Positions 36,128-43,747 of a stretch of DNA of 64,000 nucleotides are shown one piece after another (the stretch's first letter is position 1; every line of letters starts with the position of its first letter). Where the stretch lies: positions 1 to 64,000 of the forward strand of contig CAMBEP010000015.1 in NCBI GenBank assembly GCA_945865635.1, read 5' to 3'. The translations under genes were made by a program, and so were the position numbers. This DNA comes from Candidatus Kuenenia stuttgartensis. Its GTDB lineage: Bacteria > Planctomycetota > Planctomycetia > Isosphaerales > Isosphaeraceae. The notes under the pieces are model-generated. The model saw only the letters and a list, made by a program, of their open reading frames with translations, was not told where the DNA came from and made no database searches.

Positions 36128-37507
36128 ATGAGACGACTATTGCGAGCCAACCTGATAATCCTCTTGATATTGCCCGTTATATTCGCGATTCAATCGTATG
36201 CGGCCGAGCCTTTAAAGCCTGATAATCTTGAGATCCAGAGAGGCCAATTCATCGCCGAACACGGAAGTTTTCTGTCGCCGGCCTGGAAGGGCGAGACTTG
36301 GGAACGCCTCAAAGCGACATCCAAACCACTGCCTGACGAAGTTTTGAACTCAAAGCCGGTATCACAAAATGATCAGGCCCTGATCCGTTATGGCCTCCAC
36401 CCTGCCCCTTTTTCCAACAATAATCTCCCCATGGGTCTGCGCCCGGCCTGGACTCGCGATGGCCGCATGAAAGGGCTTCAGATCGACTGCCTGCTTTGCC
36501 ATGGCGGATCGATTGCCGGTAAAAGTTATGTCGGGCTGGGGAATTCAACGCTCGACATGGTCACCTTCCTCAATGCCATGACTCGCGCTGAAAACCGTCC
36601 TCCACCGATACTTACTTTCAACCTGAATTCCTCACGCGGAACAGTCAATGCAGGCCAGCTTTCGATTGTGCTCTTTAGCCTTCGCAATACGGACCTCAGT
36701 TTTGTGACAGTCCCTCTGAAGCTGGAATCCAACCTGCCTGAACAGGATGTACCGGCCTGGTGGAACATTGCCCGAAAATCGACAATTTACATTGATGGCC
36801 GGACGTCCGGTGAATCCTCGCGCAGTATCATGCAATTTTATCTGCCGGAGCTTACCGAAGATCAGTTTGCATCGTATGAGCCGGCTTTCAAAGATCTTCT
36901 GGCTTATATTCGGGACTTGAAACCGCCCAAGTATCCATTCCCGATCGATCGGGCGAAGGCGGATGAGGGTCAGCAAATCTTTGAAAAGACCTGTTCAAAA
37001 TGTCATGGAACCTATGGCGAGAATTCCAGTTATCCTGATCAGGTGATCGATCTTTCCGTGATTGGAACAGATCCGGCAAGAGCCAAGGGCGTGAGCGACA
37101 AATCGATTGATCACTATAATGCGACATGGTTTGGCAAAGTTCATGCTGTTGACAAAACGGTACCGCTGGGCTATCAGGCCCCACCGCTTGATGGCGTCTG
37201 GGCTACGGCTCCTTACCTTCATAATGGTTCTGTACCAACGGTTTACGACTTATTGAACAGCAGTGGTCGTCCCGCGAGATTTCTTCGGCATGCGACGACC
37301 GGTGTGGAAAATTTCGACCCTTTGCATCTTGGCTGGAAGGTCAGGCGGCTCAAGCCTGAGGATCCGGTCAAGTTTAAAGATTCGTTCCAGACACGTTCGA
37401 TATTCGACAATTCGCGATATGGGCTTGGCAATCAGGGTCACACTTTTGGAGATCGGCTGACTGAGGCTCAAAGATTTCAGGTGATCGAGTACCTGAAAAC
37501 ATTGTAA
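36128..37507 (+). CDS. Exported di-heme c-type cytochrome, RoxA/peroxidase-like
   Basis: Start ATG 36128 has TTGAGGA eight bases upstream and begins a signal peptide (MRRLLRANLIILLILPVIF...). The 459-residue exported protein has two CxxCH heme sites, CLLCH near residue 121 and CSKCH near residue 288. A C-terminal GVWATAPYLHNGSVPTVYDLL block near 355-375 is typical of RoxA rubber oxygenases and related di-heme cytochromes. A catalytic function is not certain; it may be a peroxidase or oxidoreductase of the same broad family. The substrate is unknown. Preceded by the secDF terminator and apparently transcribed on its own. Confidence 0.87.
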   Translation: MRRLLRANLIILLILPVIFAIQSYAAEPLKPDNLEIQRGQFIAEHGSFLSPAWKGETWERLKATSKPLPDEVLNSKPVSQNDQALIRYGLHPAPFSNNNLPMGLRPAWTRDGRMKGLQIDCLLCHGGSIAGKSYVGLGNSTLDMVTFLNAMTRAENRPPPILTFNLNSSRGTVNAGQLSIVLFSLRNTDLSFVTVPLKLESNLPEQDVPAWWNIARKSTIYIDGRTSGESSRSIMQFYLPELTEDQFASYEPAFKDLLAYIRDLKPPKYPFPIDRAKADEGQQIFEKTCSKCHGTYGENSSYPDQVIDLSVIGTDPARAKGVSDKSIDHYNATWFGKVHAVDKTVPLGYQAPPLDGVWATAPYLHNGSVPTVYDLLNSSGRPARFLRHATTGVENFDPLHLGWKVRRLKPEDPVKFKDSFQTRSIFDNSRYGLGNQGHTFGDRLTEAQRFQVIEYLKTL

Positions 37508-37637
37508 TTGGAAGTCGTCCGGGCGCTGCCCTTGAACCATATTTGTGAAACCGTTGGATGAATCGGTTCAAACCTGCTAGAATGTTTGTTGAATCATTGT
37601 CAGCCCTTTGAAAAGGCATAGGAATCAAAGGCACAGC

Positions 37638-39107
37638 ATGTCAGAATCGATCCCCGGTGTGAAAGCCAGATTCTCGTTTGTAAGTCTTGGATGTGCAAAG
37701 AACTTGGTCGATTCCGAACGAATGCTCGGTCTCTTGGCTCAGGACGGCTACGTCTTGGTTCCTGAGCATGAGGATCCCGATCTGATCATCGTGAACACCT
37801 GCGGTTTCATTGACGTAGCGCGTCAGGAATCGATGCTGGTGATTCGTGAGATGCTGGAAAAGAAAGAAGCAGGCGAGCTCAAGGGAGTGATTGTCGCCGG
37901 CTGTCTTGCGGAGCGTTTCAAGGAAAAGTTGCTGGAAGAAGAGCCTGGCATCGACCAGATTGTCGGCGTTTTTGGTCGAGAAGAGATCACCAAGGCAGCC
38001 GATCGGATCATAGGTGGACTGGACGAACAGAGAACACTTTTCAATCCGGCCCCGATTCGGGCACAGGATGACACAGCACGGCTGAGGATTACGCCTCGGC
38101 ACCTGGCATATTTAAAAGTCTCTGAAGGCTGCGACAGGCTTTGCACCTTCTGTGCGATTCCCGGCATGCGTGGCAAGCACGTGACCAAGCCGATTGAAGA
38201 TGTCGTGAGCGAAGCGAAGGAATTGGCGGCCGACGGCGTCAAAGAGTTGATTCTGGTCGCCCAGGACATGACCTATTACGGCGTGGATCTATATGGTCAG
38301 GCAAGACTTGCGGACCTTCTCAGGGCACTTGAAACCGAGGTTGAAGGTGTCGAGTGGATTCGGATCCTTTATTGCTATCCGCAATTCTTTACGGACGAGC
38401 TTTACGAGGTGTTGGGGGCGTCCAAAAAAATCATTCCTTATTTGGACATGCCGCTCCAGCACATCAACGACAAGATGCTCAGGCGAATGAATCGGCGTCA
38501 CTCCAAGGCCCAGACCGAGTCGATCATTGGCCGTCTGCGGCAATCGATTCCTGACTTGCATCTGCGGACCACGTTCATTGTTGGTTTCCCCGGCGAAACG
38601 GAAGCGGAGTTTGCCGAACTGGTTGATTTTGTAGAGCGCACCAAGTTCGAGCGCATGGGCGTTTTCACGTATTCTGACGAGCCCGGAACGCCTGCATTCC
38701 TGCTTCCAAACCGTGTGGATGATGACGTCAAAGAGGATCGCAGACAACGACTGATGTCGGCTCAGCAGCCGATTGCTGAAGCCGCCAATCGCCGACTGGT
38801 GGGCCGTACGCTCAGCGTACTGATCGACCGCCCGAACCAGGCGTCCCGCAAGGGCTTGAAATCTTGGCTTGGGAGGTCTTTCGCGGATGCTCCTGATGTG
38901 GACGGCATGGTGATTGTCCATGGCAAAAACCTGCTTCCAGGCGATCTGATTCCGTGTCGGATCGAGTCCACCGATGGTTACGACCTGGTTGCGACGGCAT
39001 TGTCAGAGCCTGACAGACCTGAAGCCCAACCGCGTAAACCGCGTCGCCGGCCCGGTGGTGGCAAGGGCAGCGAAGGAAGCAAGCCAGGCCTGCCGATTCT
39101 CGGCTGA
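37638..39107 (+). CDS. rimO: Ribosomal protein S12 methylthiotransferase RimO
   Basis: ATG 37638 with AAAGG upstream begins MSESIPGVKARFSFVSLGCAKN. The 489-residue protein has the N-terminal MTTase domain (SLGCAKNLVDSERMLG; further cysteines in NTCGF and AGCLAERF), the radical-SAM site CDRLCTFCAIPGMRG near residues 164-178, and a C-terminal TRAM domain. RimO adds a methylthio group to Asp88 (E. coli numbering) of ribosomal protein S12. The rare C-terminal basic Pro/Arg tail (about 466-489) is extra. It is followed by pgsA after 49 bp. Confidence 0.96.
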   Translation: MSESIPGVKARFSFVSLGCAKNLVDSERMLGLLAQDGYVLVPEHEDPDLIIVNTCGFIDVARQESMLVIREMLEKKEAGELKGVIVAGCLAERFKEKLLEEEPGIDQIVGVFGREEITKAADRIIGGLDEQRTLFNPAPIRAQDDTARLRITPRHLAYLKVSEGCDRLCTFCAIPGMRGKHVTKPIEDVVSEAKELAADGVKELILVAQDMTYYGVDLYGQARLADLLRALETEVEGVEWIRILYCYPQFFTDELYEVLGASKKIIPYLDMPLQHINDKMLRRMNRRHSKAQTESIIGRLRQSIPDLHLRTTFIVGFPGETEAEFAELVDFVERTKFERMGVFTYSDEPGTPAFLLPNRVDDDVKEDRRQRLMSAQQPIAEAANRRLVGRTLSVLIDRPNQASRKGLKSWLGRSFADAPDVDGMVIVHGKNLLPGDLIPCRIESTDGYDLVATALSEPDRPEAQPRKPRRRPGGGKGSEGSKPGLPILG

Positions 39108-39156
39108 TTTACAAGGAAAAAAATGAGCGAGCCTGGAAGTCGACATACGTATTGAA

Positions 39157-39765
39157 ATGGCGGTAATAAAAATGTCCGCAGCCGCAAAAGAGCCGATCTG
39201 GACTATCCCAAACATTTTGAGTCTGGGCCGTCTGGCCTCGACAGGATTCATCATGTGGGCGATTGACACCGCCCGATGGGAAACGGCGATTGTCATTTTC
39301 TTGCTTGCGGCCATTTCTGACTGGGTTGACGGCTACATTGCCCGCCGATTCCATCAGTCCACCGTGCTTGGGCGTCAGCTTGATCCCTTGGTTGACAAGA
39401 TCACAGTGATTGCCGTTTTGATCCATCTGGCCGCCATCAATACAAGTGGTGTCAGGCCTTGGATGGTCAGCCTGATACTTGCCAGGGAGCTGATCATACA
39501 GGCCCTGCGCAGCCATCTGGAAGCCGCCAGTGTAGGATTCGGTGCAAAAATGGCTGGCAAACTCAAGATGGCCGCTCAGTGCTTTGCCATCATCGCTGTG
39601 CTTTGGGTCCTCCGCTCAGGTGGCCCGACGATCCAACCGGAGATGGCCATGGTGCGCGATGCACTCATCTGGGCTTCTCTGGCTCTAACCATATACAGCG
39701 GTGGAGCTTATTTGGTCAGAGCCAGGACCATTCTCGAAACAAAGGGTGAAGGAAATTCGGCGTGA
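39157..39765 (+). CDS. pgsA: CDP-diacylglycerol--glycerol-3-phosphate 3-phosphatidyltransferase
   Basis: A 202-residue membrane enzyme of the CDP-alcohol phosphatidyltransferase family. The signature DG-x2-AR-x8-G-x3-D-x3-D is intact as DGYIARRF...GRQLDPLVD near residues 52-74. Five or so hydrophobic segments follow. It makes phosphatidylglycerophosphate, the precursor of phosphatidylglycerol and cardiolipin. The start could be ATG 39157 or 39172. The end overlaps the next gene's GTG by 4 nt (GTGA), implying coupled translation. Confidence 0.92.
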   Translation: MAVIKMSAAAKEPIWTIPNILSLGRLASTGFIMWAIDTARWETAIVIFLLAAISDWVDGYIARRFHQSTVLGRQLDPLVDKITVIAVLIHLAAINTSGVRPWMVSLILARELIIQALRSHLEAASVGFGAKMAGKLKMAAQCFAIIAVLWVLRSGGPTIQPEMAMVRDALIWASLALTIYSGGAYLVRARTILETKGEGNSA

Positions 39766-40643
39766 CCACAATCGACTGGCTGGAATCGCTTGTTTTGGGA
39801 GCAATTCAAGGGCTGACGGAATTTCTGCCGATCTCAAGCGATGGGCATCTGGCACTTGGCCAGGCTTTGTTCGAGACGATTCGCGGCGAGCGCCGCAGTG
39901 GGTCCGACAAGCTTCTGCTCGACATCATTCTCCATCTTGGCACGCTCGTCGCAGTCTTGATTTATTACAGAGACTGGTTTCGCCCACTCCTCAGGCGACA
40001 ATCCGAAACATCTCAACCCCAAATCACCACAGGCCCCATTCCGCCTGAGCTTGTTCCGCAATCACGCCACGAATTCTTCCACCTGTTTTTTCTGGCGATT
40101 GTCGCGACCATACCGACAGGGATTTTTGGTCTGGCCATGAAAAAGCTATTCGAAGCCGCACACGATTCTCTCACAGCGGCGGCACTCGGTTTTTGGGTTA
40201 CGGCATTGATTTTATGGGTCAGCCAGAAATTTACGGGTGGAACGAAGAGCCGATTGACCATGACTTGGAAAGATGCGTTTTTGATTGGTCTGGCCCAGGC
40301 ATTTGCGCCTTTGCCAGGCGTGAGCCGCAGCGGTCTTACGGTCACAGCCGCTTTGGCCTGTGGCCTGAGCCGACAATGGGCCGCTTTTTTTTCCTTGTGG
40401 ATGTCCATTCCAGCCATCTCGGGCGCTTTGATTATGGAGATCAAGGATCTAATCCAGGCTCCATCATTTGACGGTCGTCTGATCGTAATGGGCTTGATAG
40501 GGTCGGTTGTGAGTGGTCTGGTTGGCTATGGGGCCATTATCTGGCTTGTGCGTATCGTAAAATCGCGACGGCTCGATCTCTTTACCTGGTATTTGGTTGC
40601 ACTGGGTGCGGTCGTGCTTGTATGGAGTCTCAAAACCGGTTAA
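39762..40643 (+). CDS. uppP: Undecaprenyl-diphosphate phosphatase
   Basis: A 293-residue polytopic membrane protein starting at GTG 39762, which overlaps the pgsA stop by 4 nt. The family motifs are GAIQGLTEFLPISSDGHL (near residues 14-30, with the catalytic Glu/Ser) and PGVSRSGLT near residue 187. It removes the pyrophosphate from undecaprenyl-PP, recycling the lipid carrier for peptidoglycan and glycan synthesis. The usual GxxxP[VI]SSSGHL has Asp in the place of the third Ser (SSDGHL), which is common in the family. Confidence 0.95.
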   Translation: MTTIDWLESLVLGAIQGLTEFLPISSDGHLALGQALFETIRGERRSGSDKLLLDIILHLGTLVAVLIYYRDWFRPLLRRQSETSQPQITTGPIPPELVPQSRHEFFHLFFLAIVATIPTGIFGLAMKKLFEAAHDSLTAAALGFWVTALILWVSQKFTGGTKSRLTMTWKDAFLIGLAQAFAPLPGVSRSGLTVTAALACGLSRQWAAFFSLWMSIPAISGALIMEIKDLIQAPSFDGRLIVMGLIGSVVSGLVGYGAIIWLVRIVKSRRLDLFTWYLVALGAVVLVWSLKTG

Positions 40644-40658
40644 TTTTTCAAGGAAGCT

Positions 40659-43600
40659 ATGAAGATGAAAAATCTTTGGATCGGTACGCCAGCAAGCCTG
40701 AACCAAAAATGGGCTGAGATTCGGCAGGAACGCTCGTGTGTCTGGTTTGGCGACAGTCTCCCGATGGGATTGAAAACAAATCAGGCAGCAGGCGACGACA
40801 CTTGCCCACAACGGAGCTGGAAGTGGTCGAGCTTCTGCCTGAAAATTTTGAGAGATGCTTACGGCGAAATTGGACGACTGCTGGAACGAGACGAAATTGA
40901 CTCTGTCATCCGCACCGCCTTACGCGATCCGAGATGCTCCAGCAGGACAGACTTGCAGAAGCTGACAGACCGGCCAGGTTCTGTTGCCCTTCTTGCCAAA
41001 AAACTTCGCGACACCGCATCGCAAGTCCATGCCGCTGAGGAAGCCAAAGAGTTTTTTCACGATACGTCTCTGGACGTCTTGCGAGCTGTCTATCAAGAGA
41101 AGCTGGCGGAGTCAGCGGCCATCGACGCCCCTGGTCTCTTCCTGAAATTCCTCGGCGCTTATGGCTCGCCTGAATTGAAACGGGCGATGGACAACTGGCA
41201 TCACGAAGTTCTCAGCCAGCTTGGCGAGGGGTATTCGCTTGCCGTCCCCCGGGCCGACATCCTTTCCAATGACGATGAAAAGCTCACCAAAGCCATCGCC
41301 TATTTGATCCTTGACGGATTCCAGGCCTATGATTTTGGGGTGACCGTCTGGAAGGACGATTCCACGGATCGATACCTGAAACTGGTCGAAGACTGGACCA
41401 CCATGGGCCTTGAGACCAAGCCTGTCACGACTCAGGCAGCGACCATCGAGAGTTATTTTCTTCGTGAATCGGCCGCCCCCATTCCGCCGATTCCGGAGAG
41501 TCTCAGATTTGTAAAAGCCAAGGACCCGCGAACGGAAATCCAGGCAATTACAGAATATGTGACGAAACTGGTAGAAGGCTATGGGGCAGAATCCGTTTTG
41601 ATCCACACCCCTCAGCATGGGTTTTATGTGGATCGGCTCCGCGAATCACTTGCCAAATCAGGGATCGGAATTGAAGGTCTCTTTTCGCCGTTGATCGAGC
41701 GGCCTCTGGTAAAAACCATTCTGGATGTGGCTGCGGCGATTGAAAACGATTGGCCTACCGAATCGCTTGCCGACTTGCTCAGGCACCCTCATTTCCAAGG
41801 CGATGCCCTGGCCTTGGCCGAATCGACAAGCGAGCTGAACCGGCTCGCCCAGGACATAGAGAAGCTGGGCAATATTAATGGCTTGATCACAATCCGCCAG
41901 CTCATGCTGGCTCGGTATGAGCAGCGCCGGAAACTGCGGAAGCAGGAGCTCGAACCAGCTTACACCCTCTATGCGACAAGCCTTTTGAACCGGCTTGCCG
42001 AGATTGCCATAAAGCCATTGTCTGCAATGACATGGGCTGATTTAGTCGAGCACTTGCGAAATTTGGCAGGCCTTTTGTTCAAGCCGTTGATGATGGAAGA
42101 GGAGGCAATTCAGGAGTTTTGGAAGTCGCTCGAAAACTCGATCGGTGCCGCAGTTCCCAACGACTCTACCGCATGGCTTTGGAGTTCGTTTATTGGGGAG
42201 GCCCACATGCGGGCCGAGCTTAAGATCGTGCCGAGGCCTGATCGACTTACAACCAAGATCACGCTCAGCTCCGGTTCCCAATTGAAGACCGACGACGCGC
42301 AACACCTGATTCTGGCAGGCATGACAGAAGGGAATTTTCCAAGTCGGTCAAAAATCCGAATGGCCTTACAAAAGACACCGGGACTGAATCTCAAAGAGCT
42401 TGAATCGGACGAACGCCGCATTTTTAGGCGTCTTGTGGGTGCCAGCAGCGAAAGCCTTTGGATTAGCCACTTTCAGCGCAATCAACAAGGAATCGAAACC
42501 GAACCTTGCGGCTTTTTGCGAGACCAGCAATGGAGCAGCCCGGAATTACCTGCACTCGATCAACCATTTCCGATAAAAGATGTATCTGAGCAGGTGATTC
42601 GCAGTATTCAGGTTTTTCAGACTCGGCAACGAGCGGAATCAGGCCCTTATCAGGGTGGCATCCAAAGCCCGGTTGTATTGGAATCACTTTTGCAGAAATT
42701 TGGGGAAGGCTATATCTTCAGCCCAACTTCGCTTGAATCGGCGTCGCTTTGCCCGTTTCAGTTTTTTGGCAAATATGTTTTGGGGCTTGCCGAAGACGAC
42801 ACTGATGATGATCTCAGCACAGACTTTATCGCCGAAGGCGAGGCCATTCACTCAATTCTCGAAGAGCTTCACAATGTGCATCGCCAGCCTCAGGATTTAT
42901 TGCTGGACAAGCCTGAATTTGAATCAAAGATTCATCGACTGATCGAGTCAAAACATCCCTGCCCGCCAGAACTTGCAGATTCAGCCTTCGGCCGGGGCCG
43001 CTGGGAAGTGGAGCACCGAAGGGTAGAGCACCGCTTGGCCGCCTACACATCCCAGGCGGAAAAAGACTTGGCCCCTCCCCCGTCTAGCTCCAGGGGCAAT
43101 GGCAAGATCAATGCCAACACCGAATTTGCGGGCGATCTGACTGTCCTGAACTGCGAAATACGTGCCGGTGGAGCGACTCAAACACTTGATCCACTTGAGC
43201 TTAAAGAGCATCAGGCGAGCATGACGTTTCGGGTCGGCGGCCGAATCGACCGAATCGATGGAGAGCAGGTTGGCCCCGTGGCCCGGGTGCGACTGGTCGA
43301 CTATAAAACTGGAAACCCGATTTGCAAAAAGAAAATCCATAAAAAGCTACACCTGCAGCTCCCCCTGTATGCGATCATGGTGCACGAACGCATTAAAGGA
43401 GACTTGTCTTATCAGGTGGTCGATATCGGCTTCTGGTATCTGAAGCGTTCCAAAGGCGGCTACAAATCGATTCGGGCCTGGCTTTTTGATAAAAGTACTC
43501 AAGCAGCGTTCGATGTGGAAACCCTTAAAGCCGAATACCTTCCGTTCATTCAAAACTTGGTTGGAAGTATCCGGGCGGGGCATTTTGCGGTGAAGCCTCG

Positions 43601-43703
43601 AGAATTCGGTTGCGATAAAAATTGCCCGATCAGCGAGGTCTGCAGGATTCGTGAACTACGTAACTTACGTGATCGTAATGCATTGGTTCAGATCGACTCC
43701 TGA
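40659..43703 (+). CDS. addB: AddB-like inactive helicase / PD-(D/E)XK nuclease with Fe-S site
   Basis: A 1014-residue protein beginning with AAGGA four bases before the ATG. The first 700 residues are helicase-like but lack a Walker A GxxGxGKT, so they probably do not bind ATP. The last 300 hold the RecB-type nuclease: a first Cys in CPFQFFG (near 690), VDYKTG near 880 with the catalytic D/K pair, QLPLYA, and the trio CDKNCPISEVC near 985-995. These four cysteines match the iron-sulfur site of AddB-type nucleases. With the downstream helicase it should process double-strand breaks. Start of the pair is 15 bp after uppP. Confidence 0.85.
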   Translation: MKMKNLWIGTPASLNQKWAEIRQERSCVWFGDSLPMGLKTNQAAGDDTCPQRSWKWSSFCLKILRDAYGEIGRLLERDEIDSVIRTALRDPRCSSRTDLQKLTDRPGSVALLAKKLRDTASQVHAAEEAKEFFHDTSLDVLRAVYQEKLAESAAIDAPGLFLKFLGAYGSPELKRAMDNWHHEVLSQLGEGYSLAVPRADILSNDDEKLTKAIAYLILDGFQAYDFGVTVWKDDSTDRYLKLVEDWTTMGLETKPVTTQAATIESYFLRESAAPIPPIPESLRFVKAKDPRTEIQAITEYVTKLVEGYGAESVLIHTPQHGFYVDRLRESLAKSGIGIEGLFSPLIERPLVKTILDVAAAIENDWPTESLADLLRHPHFQGDALALAESTSELNRLAQDIEKLGNINGLITIRQLMLARYEQRRKLRKQELEPAYTLYATSLLNRLAEIAIKPLSAMTWADLVEHLRNLAGLLFKPLMMEEEAIQEFWKSLENSIGAAVPNDSTAWLWSSFIGEAHMRAELKIVPRPDRLTTKITLSSGSQLKTDDAQHLILAGMTEGNFPSRSKIRMALQKTPGLNLKELESDERRIFRRLVGASSESLWISHFQRNQQGIETEPCGFLRDQQWSSPELPALDQPFPIKDVSEQVIRSIQVFQTRQRAESGPYQGGIQSPVVLESLLQKFGEGYIFSPTSLESASLCPFQFFGKYVLGLAEDDTDDDLSTDFIAEGEAIHSILEELHNVHRQPQDLLLDKPEFESKIHRLIESKHPCPPELADSAFGRGRWEVEHRRVEHRLAAYTSQAEKDLAPPPSSSRGNGKINANTEFAGDLTVLNCEIRAGGATQTLDPLELKEHQASMTFRVGGRIDRIDGEQVGPVARVRLVDYKTGNPICKKKIHKKLHLQLPLYAIMVHERIKGDLSYQVVDIGFWYLKRSKGGYKSIRAWLFDKSTQAAFDVETLKAEYLPFIQNLVGSIRAGHFAVKPREFGCDKNCPISEVCRIRELRNLRDRNALVQIDS

Positions 43704-43747
43704 TTATGATGGACCTTGTGCTGGCTGAAATAAAGGAGCTTTTTCGC

